Source of the DNA: Echinometra lucunter
Lineage: Eukaryota > Echinodermata > Echinoidea > Camarodonta > Echinometridae
Length of the DNA: 64,000 bases
Assembly: GCA_029962745.1 (NCBI GenBank)
Contig: CM057158.1
Location: forward strand, 14,747,173 to 14,811,172
Direction: 5' to 3'
The translations under genes and the position numbers were made by a program. Below are positions 34,608 through 47,260 of the stretch, piece after piece. Under the pieces are notes generated by a model. The model was not told the origin of the DNA and did not search any database. It worked only from the letters and a program-made list of their open reading frames with translations. The number at the start of each line of letters is the position of its first letter. Position 1 is the stretch's first letter.

Positions 34608-37600
34608 CTGAAACAGAAATAAAATATGAAAAAAAAAAATCTTTACTAAAAGTGAACTTAATTATGACAAATCCAAAATTTGATACCAATATAATATTAT
34701 AAGTATAACAAATTTACAACTGCTTGTTGCTAGGGATGAATAAGTTATGATTTAAATGTAAATAAAAAAAATAGTACAAGTAAAATGTCCATGGTGATCT
34801 CAAATCCTAATGGCAGCATTCTGATTTGGTGAAAAATTTGGGTTGGCGCATTTAAGGGGTCCTGTAGACCCCTTAGGGACTTTGTACCATATATGAACTA
34901 AATTTAGATCCGGAATATCTGCATTTTTTTAAAGTCTTAATATATTTAATTTTACACCAATGGAGCACTTTAAATAGCTTCCCATGAGTCCTCTTGAGGG
35001 CAAGATGTATTGTCTTATGAACTTTTGTATCCTTCTGTTATGAATAATTCCTACCAAGCATGGTTAGAACTGAGTCACATGTGTGTACGAAAAAAATTAC
35101 TATGAAAATATCTCATTTTCACCACTGGATTACTATGGGAGTGTTGCCCCCGAGACCCCTTGAAAGAAAGGTGCCCTGATTGATCAAATAGCGGTATCCT
35201 TCCCCAAGAAGGATAACAAACTATGTTTAAAATCTAGCAAAATACATGTATATCTATTAAAGAGGTCCAAAAAAGGTCAGAATAAAGCCATTTGGGTTCC
35301 TGAGGATAATGCTCCCAAGTCACCTCTACCCCTCAGAATAGTACGTATATGTACCCCACAGATCTTCCTTTTCTGAGGATGATTCCTGCCAAGTCTGGCT
35401 GAAATCTACCAAAATGTCAATTTTCCTAACTATGTAAACATACATGCTGTATACAATCATGTCTGCAGCCCGGGTTAAAAGCGCTGATTCTACGAAGCCA
35501 ATATTCATGTCAAAGTGACATACATGTACATATATGAATATTCATGAGCAAAAGGATATGGCAGAAACCGGCAATTACTTCCAGATCTCTGAATGGATAT
35601 TTATTCAAAACTGAAGAAGAAGAATTCTGTTCGTTTCAACTTTAGATTTCACAGTTTGAAGTTTGATGAAGAAATCATTCTGAAATAGCAAAGCATCATT
35701 TACATGTGTAAATAAGCCACATAACGTTGATGAAAAAGGGTGACAAACATTGAATCAAAGCATTTTTCAGCTAAATAGAATAGTGATACATTTACTCTGC
35801 AAGAATTCTCCACAATCCTGATGATTTAGCTTTTGTATCAGGCATTAGAATTTTGGAGATATGACAGGATTACTTTGAATGCTCACTTTCTTTCTCTTTA
35901 TGTAAGACCTACTTTTGACCATTTTTCTTTCTGTCATTTTGATTTCATTTTCATACACTGTAAATAGACATTACAGCAATAAGATCAACACAACTCCACC
36001 CTGACTTGATTCATGAGTGCAGTGGGTGGTCAAATGTTACGACTTATTTAATGCACAATTTATCATGTATCATGCAAGTGACCAAGTTCACTGAGGTCAC
36101 TACTAAACCACAATTGGGCTGTTAAAAAAAAAGCACCATGCAGGGACAAGCCAGATTTTTGCTCCCGGGGCTAAAGCATGCACATTCACTCCTTCAGTGG
36201 CTTTAACACCATGTGTTGTGTTAACTTGTGTGAAAAAGGGCTCAAATAAAACTTTTCTTTCTTTTAAATACATCTTATCTTTGACAAATATGTTGTGCAT
36301 AAAAAAGTTTCCAGTTCTTGCTCTAGCTACGCATGTAAAAAAAAAAAAAAAAAAAAAACGAGAAACATGATAGATTTTGATGGGACATAAAATTCAAAGA
36401 AAGACAAATATATTTAGGTTTTTTCAGTTTTGCTTCAAGAAGATATTCAGTAATTAAGAAGTGGTATTTTCCATTTGCAAATAATTATAAGCTGTGTTCA
36501 GGACAATTACATACCCAAACAATAATGTTTATAAAATTTTTTCATATATTTCTGAGACAAATTATTCAGTCATGGCACAGACAATGCTAAGCCACTGATC
36601 GAGTGAATGAGTAATCGGTTCATCTACCAATACGCCAAAAGCAAGGAGAGAACTATGACAGACATGAACAAATAAAACAGGGAAAATACTGCACAGTTCT
36701 CACCTTCACAGTGCTGGTGCCAGGGACAGGAGTTGGTGGTGCCACAATATTTGGTTGAACTCCAGCTTGAGGTGCAACAGTAAGCTGTGGAGGATTCCCC
36801 TGGATATGGTATACTCTACTATTTTCTTGTGGTACAGGAGCAGGTGATGAGGAGCTACATGTTGTAGGTACAGATGAAACTGGCTGACTTGTTTCCTGCA
36901 TTTCAGGTTGTGCAGGCTGTTCATGCAGGTCCTCAGGAGTAGGTTGCTGGGGTACCGTATTTGGCGATGAATGAGAAGAATTTCCTTCTTGGTCATCCAT
37001 TTCCTCCTTTCCACTATCAAAGAACTTATTTGCAATGTCACAAAAATCTGTAATGTCTGAAGCTTCATCTAACATGTTTTCAATTGCTGGGGCGATGCGA
37101 GGAGAACTGGCATTTCTGCGCCTCTGGCTACTACTGTTGCCCAGCATACTGCTCACTGGCTTGCAAATGACAGTTTCTTGTGCTTCAATATTATCCTCAG
37201 AATCCACTGTGTTATCATCCTGCACCACAGCTGCATCTTCAGAGATATTCAGTTGGCCTATAGGCAATTCATCATCACCCTCCGACTGTGAATCGTCTAT
37301 GTTGGAGGTTTCGAAGGATGGCTTAGTAACAGCTGCTGGGGATTTTTGTTTGAAAATTTTTCTCCTAGACTGAGACTGAGAAGCACTGGAACATTTCTGT
37401 TCACTTTCCATGGTTACAACAGTTTCACTATTTGGGGAAACATTTGAAGTATTTACCCTGGCTAGCATGTTATCAAGAGAGAACTTCTTTCTTTGTTTGA
37501 TCTTGTTACCAATAACAACTGGAGGAGAAGAGTTTGTGACTTCAACATTCACTGAATTGCCACTATCCATTGGAATGGAACTTGACATAGAACTGTTGAC

Positions 37601-38779
37601 AATTTCCTTCTCCTCATCATCCTTCGATGAGGAGTCTTTACATATGTCTGACTGAGTTCTTGAACTTGCAGCACTTGAGTCGTCCTCTCTTACTTCCATT
37701 TGCTCTACACACTCTACAGTTCTTGCGTAGGCTGGTGGGTGTTCCTGTTCATCTAATACTAATCTGCTCTCCACACAGACTCTCTTATTTGGTACTGATG
37801 ATCCTGGGCAATGCTCAACAGAGCCATCAGGGGATTTCATATTAGGAATGGCAATTGATGACGAATTACTAGTTGGAACTTCCATACTACTAATACTGCT
37901 TGAAGAATCACCACTAGTGTGAAGAACTGGTGTCACTGTTTGCTCAACAAGGTCAGTTTCAGTATTTCTAGAACTTCTGTGTTTCATATGATCTTCCGTT
38001 TCTACTGATGGATGGTGAGATGAAACACTGTTTTCATTTGCAAAAAGATTTTCAGCGTCATCACCCTGATTGTTTAAAGACATGGTGCCTATTGTTCCAA
38101 AAGTCTCAGGCACAGCATTATCTAATCTGGGATTACCTTCTGATCCTATTGAAATGTCCTGTGTAGACACTTCATGTTGCTCATTGTTCTCATGATCATT
38201 GTTCCCAATCTGGATATTGCCTGCTTGTGGATTTGAGTTAGGTGGAGGATGTGCATGGGAAGATTCTGAAGAGAAGTCAGAAAGCATCTGATCTTCATGG
38301 TCATTACTGCTTGGTTCATGTCGCAATTCCTCATCACAAGGAATATCAGAGTCATCAACTGCTGGATATTGCTCGCACTGGGAATCACTTGTTAAAATGA
38401 TGCCTTGCTGAGGTGCACTGTCACAGCACCAAGCTGGATCTTTACCACTCTGAATATCTCTATGGTCTTCACCGCTCATGTGCCCTGGGGCATCTTCCCT
38501 CCTGTCAACCAAAGCACTTCTTGCAGCATCTTCACCTCCAGTTGACTCGGAATCAGAAAGGTTCGGTTCTGGTGGCGTGAGATTACTGCTGGAGAGAGAG
38601 CTGTGAAATGAATCAGCAGTAATTACTGGTGAGATGAGTTCATCAGAATCAGTGTATGTTCGTTCACACCCCAGGGTTTGCTGGTCCATAGGGGGTGGAG
38701 ATTCCGGTGACTCCATGATGATGGGCTGGGAAGGTGGTCTGCATGGACTAGTAAGAGAATCCATTGTAATCTTCCACAT
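27717..38779 (-). CDS. Giant C2H2 zinc-finger/AT-hook nuclear protein (two coding exons, about 2988 residues)
   Basis: Two exons, 38779-36704 and 34607-27717, join phase 0 to phase 0 (TSTVK|NVAMPP), giving about 2988 residues. Nine C2H2 fingers fall in four clusters: three at about 1079-1177, then pairs at 1350-1399, 2351-2400 and 2892-2943. Basic patches include an RG-rich run (about 1251-1266) and AT-hook-like [13 protein letters not shown] and PRGRPPK. A Leu-punctuated polyQ tract is at about 2044-2105; residues about 1475-1815 are strongly acidic. A nuclear DNA/chromatin-binding role is inferred from these parts. No PR, KRAB, BTB or catalytic domain is visible. I do not recognise the ortholog. 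ATG at 38779 is the first in frame after an upstream TAA; ATG at 38764 (MDSLTSP) is an alternative start. The gene converges on anillin. Confidence 0.92.
28614..28712 (-). repeat. Degenerate 10-residue coding repeat (VVEAPxNxT)
   Basis: Successive segments [27 protein letters not shown] and AVETPEDVT form four diverged units between finger clusters 3 and 4. Confidence 0.8.
30369..30554 (-). repeat. Polyglutamine-coding CAG/CAA tract with Leu every sixth residue
   Basis: Mixed CAA/CAG codons (CTG/TTG on the + strand) are broken by Leu, Lys, His and Glu, with a core of five LQQQQQ-like hexads. The long leucine or alanine/valine frames on the + strand here are antisense shadows. Confidence 0.95.
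33072..33116 (-). repeat. 18-bp coding minisatellite (SDNQVS units)
   Basis: Tandem 18-bp units encode [17 protein letters not shown] between finger clusters 1 and 2, with a further degenerate unit (DNELP) next to it. Confidence 0.85.
34608..36703 (-). other. Intron of the zinc-finger gene
   Basis: A GT-AG intron of 2.1 kb. At about 34840-35430 there are diverged internal repeats around CTGAGGATGATTCCTGCCAAG-like and GTAGACCCCTT motifs, probably an old element. An A-run of about 21 lies near 36337-36358. No exon is supported. Confidence 0.7.
36704..38779 (-). CDS. Zinc-finger gene, coding exon 1 (disordered acidic N-terminus)
   Basis: It encodes 692 residues rich in S, D, E, N and Q, without zinc fingers. 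It ends ...PVPGTSTVK followed by a gtgaga donor at 36703. The acceptor for this exon is atctttcag at 38830, so 38829-38780 is leader sequence. Local blocks such as [17 protein letters not shown] and [20 protein letters not shown] look more ordered and could be conserved motifs. Confidence 0.9.
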
Positions 38780-38810
38780 TTCCAAACTTTAGATAGCAAG
38801 GTACCATCAT
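38748..38810 (-). promoter_or_regulatory. Overlapping upstream ORF (20 codons) at the zinc-finger start
   Basis: ATGATG at 38810-38805 opens a 20-codon frame that ends at TAG 38748. It overlaps both candidate start codons (38779 and 38764) in another frame. Such an overlapping uORF would be expected to lower translation of the main frame; this effect is inference. Confidence 0.5.
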
Positions 38811-38829
38811 GACAGTAACGTAGACTGGT
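38780..38829 (-). other. 5' leader portion of the zinc-finger mRNA
   Basis: This lies between the acceptor at 38830 and the ATG at 38779. The main frame contains a TAA just upstream of the ATG, so translation of the long protein cannot begin in an earlier exon in this frame. Upstream leader exon(s) were not located. Confidence 0.7.
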
Positions 38830-39528
38830 CTGAAAGATATAAACAAAGACACGCAAATATCAATTAAGTGGATCTTTTGAAGGGAAAACAGAACATACAC
38901 ATGTATCAATGAGGGTAAAGTTTTGTGGATCCATTCATTGCTAATTGTAAATATAAATTGCTAATTTGTGATAAACAACTAAAGATAAAAACTAATACTC
39001 TCATTTCAATGATCAGCTGGTGACGTCCCATCATTGAACAACCAAAACCACCAACAGGTGTTTGAATTTTCTTGAAATGTTCACATTTAATGTAGATCAT
39101 AGCAGGTTATTAGTCTGATTTAATATATCTTACAAGATATCATATCTTGAAGAATCTGTAGACAAGGAATAAATATTGATATATCAAAGCCATGTATCAT
39201 TTCACAAATGGACACTTCATCAGGAATCCTGTATCTTTGAATGATAGCCCATCATTCCAACTTAACACAAGTTAAGGAATTACATGTATATGTAGTTCCA
39301 CCGACAGTACCTCTGCCAAGCCAATTTCCTTCAAGTGAAATGCTTTCGGGAGGGCAGCAGAGAGGCACTGTCCCCAGACAAAGGCATGCCAAAAGTACTG
39401 CAATGTACAAAAGGACCAGTCATCTTAAAGTCAACCAGTCATGATTAATTATCAGCCATGCCCAATTAACTTTCCTGAATGGACCCTCATTATCATTAAG
39501 AAATGGGATTAAGACAGCATTGTATGTG
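38830..39528. other. Upstream of the zinc-finger coding exon, nothing recognised
   Basis: AT-rich, probably a 5' intron of the - strand gene, since 38830 is an acceptor. No leader exon with a convincing donor was identified. Confidence 0.5.
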
Positions 39529-39848
39529 CAGGGCCGTCACCAGCTTTTTTCTAGGGGGGGTGCTTTTTATGAAAAAAAAAACACAAAAACACAAAAAACA
39601 ACGTATTAACTCAATTTCATGCAGTTATATAGCCCGCCGGCCAGAATGGATATAGAAAGTACATACTGGTCAACATGCCTATTGTTCCTCAATGCAGTTT
39701 CGGTGTCTGTGAAGGATACTGGCTTTGTTTTGTTTTGTTTTGTTTTTTTTTTGTTGTTTTTTTTTTTTTTTTTTTTTATTTTTTATTTTTTTTGGTTCTG
39801 AAGGGGGGTGCGTTCGCACCCTCCGCACCCCCCCTGGCGACGGCCCTG
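39529..39848. mobile_element. hAT-like MITE, CAGGGCCGTC ends, 7-bp target duplication
   Basis: The ends CAGGGCCGTCACCAG and CTGGCGACGGCCCTG are paired. GTATGTG flanks both sides (39522-39528 and 39849-39855). The interior has A- and T-homopolymers and a G-run/C-run pair next to the ends. Confidence 0.85.
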
Positions 39849-40857
39849 GTATGTGGATCCCAAACAAATAAAAAAGCACTGTCCATGGAGATTAAATTCT
39901 AGGCTTCCAGGAAATATCTGGTCTTGTCATACAAGGCAATATCTCCTTGATGATATATCAAAAAGTACATTTTTGTTTTCAACATTCAAAATTGTATTTT
40001 GGGAAGTATAAAACTGCTTCACATTCCAATTCCACAACATGTCATCCCTGCCTTTATCATTTCCCATCCATACCTCATTTTTTGCTATCGCAACCATGGA
40101 CCTATTACGGAAGGCCGTTGCACATATTGTTAACAAATTCATTGTGATTGTCTCTGTCATTGTCGTCTTAATGACATTCCGTACAAGTTTCTTCACTTTG
40201 ATCCCATGATGTCCACCGCCGATTAGCCGGGAGCTGAAAATTGCAGGACAGTGATTTGACATATAATATTAAAAAAACTATATGCGCAGACGATTATCAG
40301 TCTCTTAAATCATGGAAAATCAATGTGCAGTTTGAGTTTATAATCAGAAATTGTTGTTCCGTATGTTACATTTTGAAGAACATGTTGATATTACCAGATA
40401 GAGGTTATCTTGTTTGACTGTTTGCGATTTAAAATCCTGTTTCCCCCAATTTCCTCATAACATTCCAGAGTTACAATGAACGGGGCTTATAAAGATCATG
40501 GCCTTCTAATTGTTATATAAGGTCATAAGGGTGTCTGAGAGTGTCCGAATCAAGGTAATAATAAATTTCAAATCACCAAAATCGTCTGCTTTCCAACTTT
40601 GCTGCTCCCCATTGGTAATGTCCTTTTTTATTTTAAACACACTCTTACAAAGCACACTATCCAAACAAAACCAAGAGAGGGAAACTGCTCCTTTGTCAAC
40701 GACCAATATGCTTACGCAGTAGCTATTGTATGTTCTCATTAAGATGCACATAATCAGAAAGCAGGGGAAATCATGGGATCAAAGGAACAATCACGTTGAA
40801 TGTCCATCTGTAATAGGTGCATGTCTGAACTTTCTTTTCTCTACCCCATCTCCTCAC

Positions 40858-41332
40858 TTAAAGGGGTACCCAATGCTGAAACAATGTTAGCTCATTAATA
40901 AAAGAGCATGATTTTATTAGCAGAAAATCATCTGCCTAAAGTTTTTTAAAAAGTCGTGTTGCCAAGGAAACCCCCAAATAAGGTAAGATTTCAGGATATT
41001 TTTGACCCCTCAGCTGTGACCCAGTTTCATCTGGGTACCCACTTTTACGTCAAAATGACGTCAAAGTGGTTACCTTTTCGCGCACTTCTAGCAAAATGCG
41101 CTCAAGGTACAATACATCAAGTACAGTCTAGCGCGCAGCACAACTGCAATGCGCGAAGCTGGGTACCCACTTTGAGTATGAGACATGGTCAGCTCTTGAC
41201 CTCTTTATGAAAAAATTAGCCAAAATGCATTGATTTCGATTGAAAATCATCATATTTTTAATGTAATTTTTCTTAGAATTATATTCTCGTTCATATGTCA
41301 CATTTTTTTTTACCATTGTGTAATCACTTTAA
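40858..41332. mobile_element. TTAA-flanked MITE with GTGGGTACCC palindromes, copy 2
   Basis: Inverted copy of 10540-11027 over its whole length, including AATGCTGAAACAATGTTAGC, the GGTACCCACTTTTACGTCA palindrome and the GCGC-rich core. TTAA at each end. Confidence 0.85.
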
Positions 41333-42594
41333 TCACATCTTCTCTTCCTTATTCCCATTCTCCCTCCCATACCACAAAATTTTTCCCTGTCCACATCCAC
41401 AATTACATCCTTTTTCTCTCGTGGAAAGAACATTCAAATCACATATTAAGGTTGCCACGAAAAAATGGAGATTGCAGGGAAAGCCTATAGATAACGAGTG
41501 TCAGCCAATCTTAGCACAGGATGCACTGCTAATCACTTTGTGACCAGGGAGATTGTCCCTTCCTGAATTGGCAAGATACACTGAATGATATACTATGGTA
41601 AATTTAATCAAGATGCGAATGGTGCATACATGTACATATGTCTAGAGATACGTGTATAATGTACGCGCACTTGCACAATAAGTGTACATGTATGTACATG
41701 TATACGGTACATTCAATATGCATGAAAGAGCACTTGACTTGTTTCATTCTCGCCAGATATTTGATGAAATAAATATCAGCCTCTAAAGTTACATGCAGTT
41801 TAAATACATGCATAAATTTTATTGTCTGTACTCTGAATTATTTGATGCTACCTAGATATGAAAATGTAATTTTTTTCATTCCCTCACCCAATAAACACCT
41901 TTCCACATACATGTACAAGCTGTGATATGCAGAGTATACTTCAAATTCGTGTAGATGTGCGTAGAACCTCACGTAAATTTATGCGTAACCTAACCACTCA
42001 TCAAATCCCAACGCCGAATCTAATTTGGATAGAGTGATTCAAACACTACAGTATTGTGTACCCCGTACAGTGTTTTCTACGAGGGTGGGGCTCAGAGCGC
42101 AGCCTAACGACGTGTACCGGGTAATTGCTCTCACTGGGAAATGACTCATGGTCTGGGGTACCAGCGTAAATTCAACGTGCAGGCCTCCAATACGACTTTT
42201 TCCCATTGAAAATTGTGTGCAGCTAGCAAATAAACAAAATCATGCTACGTGAACAAAACTACACATATGTGTATTCAAAATTTCACTTTTCTTTCTTTTT
42301 TTGGCAAGAGCAGAAATGTCATATATACATGTATATATCGCCCAGAATTGGCTTTTTACACAGAATGCTTCTACATACATTATATTTGTATTTTGTATTC
42401 ATTTTGAAAAAAAAGAATTCTAAATTTTTATTACAATAGAAAGGTAAAGCAGTACAGATTGTATGTCCTACATGTCCAAGCAAAGGGTTGATTTTTTTAA
42501 TATACAAAAAGAGTAATTTCAATTTGAAAATTTTAATATTCCTCTTTACATCACTAAAATCTTGGCTTCTGATCTTTTCTTGTTTGTGAGTGGG

Positions 42595-42625
<31 letters not shown>

Positions 42626-44400
42626 CATCATTGATTTTGACTAATTCTCCAAACATCTACTTTGCTGAATACTTCTGACACAAATTCTCTACATGCACAT
42701 TGTTTCCTTTACTGCTGAGTTCCTCTTCTCTTTGTAATGTCGCTTTCATTACGTCTTGGGAGTGCAGCAGAGGCCTGCCAACCTTTCCTGAACCAGCCTC
42801 AAGTTCTCCAAAAAGAAGGGCTAAAATGATCTCGCACTGTCCACTCCAGCTATGTGACCAATACATGTACATCGCAATTGATCCATACTGAGGATTATCA
42901 GCACCTGCACCTCGTAATACTTCACCATTCGTGACAAAATCATCCTACTTGATCTTTAAAGATGTTGCTGTTGTATGGTGCATAGCTTCTTAACTTGAAG
43001 CAAGGGTTTTTTTTTTGGGGGGGGGAGTCAGAGAGGGGTGATAAAGGTGTATGTGTGTATTCATGTATTTTTTTTTTCCATATATAAGGGGTTTCATTCC
43101 TCCTTGTTTCTTTTGCTCATTAATTAATATCTTACTTAGGAAAATATGCTATGGAAACAAACTGAAGACTTGTATTATATTATTTTGCTTATATTGATTT
43201 ATATGGATGTATTGATGTTTATTCTGAATGAAATCTCTAATAAAAACATTACTGAAAATAAAAGGGTATTAAAGATCTCCGTCAATATGAAGATTAAACA
43301 CGTTTTAAAAATTATTTCATTGTAGCTCCCAAATGATTCTATCGCCTGATCAAAATCATTATAAATAACAACTAACTGGCAATTGAAGTTTGTACTACAA
43401 AGTACTTCCATATGATGTATTTACAAACTAGTTTTTGATAAGCATCACTGTGTTAACCCACTGAACATTTAACTAAGCCTCAGATAACTTGGATTAGGGT
43501 TTATGATATTATGTTATACTGAAATCAAATCTCACTCAACGGATTAAATTACTCGAGTTGCTAAGTATACAGCTGCACATCTCCATGTATTTACAAAAAT
43601 GTCTTTCCAGAATAGAAAAGTTTATAATGTACACTATGGAAAGACCTAGAGATTCACACATAACATAGGGTGGACAGGGCTCAACATTAGCAGTGGCCAC
43701 CCAGGACATGTGGGGCCCCAAATATTTAGGTCTAAAACCCCAAAACTGAACAAATTTAACACGGGGCTCCATATGAACAGAGCCCAGAATATCGATCCGG
43801 ACCCCGGGCCCCTACCAAAAACATCAGTGTAAGAGTATTGGGGTACATGTACACATATACACTGAACATGTATTATCAAACAAAATCCATGCAATATGAC
43901 ATGCACATATACAATAAAATGAAACTTACTCAAAACTAACTTTTTTATTTCAAGCCTCCCATTTATTATCATCAATGTTTTCAAAGGTCTTTATAATTAA
44001 AAAAAAAAACAGCATTTCAACCGCACAGTATATATACAATAAGAATTTTCCACATTTACAGTACTTAGCGTGACACAATTATTTTTGTTTTCACGTAATA
44101 CATACAGCCATATATATATGCCCCAAAATTTGGAGCTTCATTAATCTTTTCTTTTTCTTTTTAATTTTTTTTTTCATAATTTATGGTTACATAATTGATT
44201 TATGGCCTTGCTGAATTGAATGCAAGGTGATAACAAACAAATGACAGATACTGATTAAATTGTTTCTAATAAAAAGTTCAAAACTATAGATGAAATATTT
44301 CCCCCCTGCAGTATGCAAATGGAGCATTCCAGGGTGCTTAAAATATACAGCAGCACATCCGTCTTCAAAACAATCTGGACTTTTCCTCCCTCCATCCCTC
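41333..44400. other. Intergenic or 5' intron, no gene recognised
   Basis: It contains a poly-T of about 26 at 42596-42622, a T9G11-like run near 43008-43025 and many ACATGTA motifs. No exon or transposon ends could be supported. Confidence 0.5.
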
Positions 44401-44460
44401 ATTCCCTTCTTTCTCTCCTTCTCTTTCTCCTTCTCTTTCTCTCTCTCTCTCTCTCTCTGC
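44400..44460. repeat. (CT)n-rich microsatellite
   Basis: Pyrimidine-only tract built of CTTTCTC and pure CT units. Confidence 0.9.
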
Positions 44461-44499
44461 TTGGCTGGTTAATACCGCAGACAGCACACAGTAAATGCA

Positions 44500-44670
44500 A
44501 GAGGGGGAAAAAAGAGGGTCCAACGGCAACTGAGCTAGCCAATGGCACAACAGCACAGCTAGTGACCTTTGCTTCTTTCAGCATTCCAGGTTTCAGCTAG
44601 AATTGGGCGTGTATTGAGGGGAAATGAACAGTCACGTGACCCACCAATAGCACACAGTACATGGGGGACA
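44500..44670 (-). promoter_or_regulatory. Candidate promoter upstream of the zinc-finger gene
   Basis: Read on the - strand: CTATTGGTGGGTCACGTGAC (E-box GTCACGTGAC at 44640-44631 next to an inverted CCAAT), an ACACGCCC GC-type box near 44610 and a second inverted CCAAT near 44540. It lies about 6 kb upstream of the first known exon on the correct strand. Assignment is inference. Confidence 0.35.
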
Positions 44671-44989
44671 AAATTTCTGCAAAGTTCTGACGCTTATTTT
44701 CACACAGTCTTATGCCTTAAAAATTTACAAATATTCTAAGAATATACCTTACCACAAAAGATTTGAGCACTGCCAGGCGAAACAGAGACATCATTCACAA
44801 TAACGCTATCTAAGGTTTACGGCAACCGTGATATCACTATGAATGCTTCATCACACTTGACATAGACAAAATAAATTCTTTGTTTATGAAAGAAATGCGC
44901 AGTGCAACTAAAAGGAAAAGGGGAAATTCTTATTTCTATGAACGTTCTAAAAATACACACAGACCCACATGAATCCCATCGGCTTTAAT

Positions 44990-45200
44990 ACTCTTAGAAT
45001 AATCTGAAATTGGCTTAGATAGCTTATCAAAAGGCACGTCCACTGGTTTTTATCGGCTTCTCCACACCCGGTATTCACATTGGCTTTTTCGATACGGAAG
45101 GATATTGGACCAAAAGACGCTGAGCGGAAATCCCGCTCTAGGCTGCGGTCAAATTGGGCTCTGACTTAAAGAAGATTTGCATACATAAACCTGGTGCGTG
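44990..45200 (-). promoter_or_regulatory. Second promoter-like stretch (three CCAAT boxes and an octamer)
   Basis: The - strand shows ATGCAAAT (45182-45175), then CCAAT motifs near 45110, 45082 and 45015 and a GATAAAAA TATA-like sequence near 45050. It is richer in GC than its surroundings. This could be a leader promoter of the zinc-finger gene or chance. Confidence 0.3.
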
Positions 45201-45420
45201 TGAAGATGTTTATGTGTAAATATTTTGAAGGATAAAACAAATTAGATAAAGCATCCACTGCATGATAACAAGATTATTCACAATGCTAAACAATCACTCA
45301 GAACACAACATGGTTACCTACATGTACATGTGTACGCAGACCATATTTATCATGCAATGGAAAAATATCCATCTCCATTCTCCAGCTCCAGCTCCATCCA
45401 TCCAAAGACCTTGATTATTA

Positions 45421-45750
45421 GGGGTAATGTTTGTTATTCAGAAGGTTTGTGATTCCCAAGATTCGTTAGTTAAAAAATAAAATAGGTTCGTTATTCCGAA
45501 GGTTCGTTAATCTGAAAATGAAATAAGGTTCGTTAGTCCCAAAATAACAAAGGAACTAATGAACCTTATTTTATTTTCGAACTAACGAACCCTATTTCGT
45601 TTTCAGATTAACGAACCTTCAGAATAACAAACCCTTTTTTTCATTTTCGGACTAACAAACCTTATTTCATTTTTGGACTAACAAACCTATTTCATCTTGA
45701 GACTAACAAACCTTCAGAATAATGAACCTTCGGAATAACGAACTGTAACC
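45421..45750. mobile_element. Foldback element, TTCGTTATTCCGAA family, copy 1
   Basis: The left half is made of GGTTCGTT(A)NTCCGAA units and the right half of the inverted units, giving a snap-back structure. GATTATTA flanks both sides exactly (45413-45420 and 45751-45758), an 8-bp target duplication. Confidence 0.9.
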
Positions 45751-45758
45751 GATTATTA

Positions 45759-47260
45759 GACAGGGAGCCCAAAAAAGAATCAATGTTATTAACTTTTTTT
45801 TTAAAGGTATTTATTGTGAAATTTGAATTCTGGCTAGAACTCACCTACACAAACAGACACACATACATGTATGTTTACACAATATGAAATAGGTAAGTTT
45901 ATCATAACTGAGTCTTTTTGGTTGAAAAACATATTTCAAATGCTCATTGTGTGAGCAGCCCTACAAATAATACTATTACTGTAACATCACTTGATAACTG
46001 AAAGCCATGGAAGAAAGTCATACCATTATACAACCTTTTCATACTGCCAAGTCCGAAATATATCTGGACTTGGCACTAGCTATATGAACACTATCAGTAT
46101 AAGCAATGGCATCGCTAGATCAGCTCTTAGTGTGGACTTCTTGACCACTTTGAGAAGTACTGTAAACGCTGTTATATTCTCACGATTAACTTTTTGAACT
46201 GAGCGACCCAAGAACATAATCACAGGTTCTTAAATTCACACTGCACAATTTACTCACTCCTCAAAGTGCAAGATTTGATTTGATATTTCAATGCATATGA
46301 CATTGTGCTAATATATGCGCGAAATCTAGAATTCGCGCTAGCTGAAAATAGCCTGAAATCCGCCGATATCAAGTTACCGCGACTATTTCTGCATCAACAG
46401 TAGGTTAAGGCTAGACTTAGTCCTGACTGAAAGTGGATTCCTAATATTAAACATGAATGCTATCCACACAACTTGATGCCGATTAAGACGTATTCTGCAG
46501 ATTTGCTGTATGTTTCACAACCAGTTGGAAGGAAAGAGATCAGACAACACGGGATTTATTGGGATGCTTTGCATGTAGCCATGGACACAAATTTAGCAGA
46601 TGTTGTACACTGTAGGGCTAGCTACAGTGTACAGGTAGCATGATTTTAAATGGGGATTTAGTCAGTAGTTTCAAAAAACTTTGAAGTTAGACGGGACTTA
46701 AGGCAAGCCCCTTAAAACTATTCATAAGATTTCTTTGGTTCTGGCTGGTCAATAGCAAGATATAAGCAGAGCAGAGCCAAGATGCTGTGCAGTTCTGTCA
46801 TCCTTACGTTGAACAATAAGCGAATAATAGGCAAAAAAAAATCAAACATTTGAATGTGGTCAGTGATGTATAAAATCACACTGTGCCTGCACATATGTAA
46901 AACGAATAAGAATTCTATTTTCATGACAAGTGTAACAAAGCACTGTGATCGCTCTGCAGGAAACGGTCCTTGTGTAGAGCAAAGTGTAATCACTGTAATA
47001 TCACATGATCTCACATCTTTCTTTGCAAGGCAGCAATGTGAGGCTATATTTCATGCCAATTTTCTTTTTGCTACGGCTGTAAATGAGCTTCTTTTTTTTC
47101 GGCAGTCAATATAAAATCAATATGAAGGATGTGACTTAGCCTTAACAAATTCTTTAATTTCACAATCAAATTACAAAAACATTTTAATACAATGAACAAG
47201 GTGGTACACAAACTGTTATAAATCTTTTTCAAATGGAAACGTTAGCTCACACTATCACAC
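45759..47260. other. Intergenic, with one hairpin
   Basis: No gene recognised. A CTGTAAACGC/GCGCGAAAT-type remnant of a MITE may occupy about 46155-46400. A short perfect hairpin is at 46604-46633. Confidence 0.5.
46604..46633. repeat. Perfect 12-bp-arm hairpin
   Basis: TGTACACTGTAG and CTACAGTGTACA are separated by GGCTAG. Confidence 0.85.
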
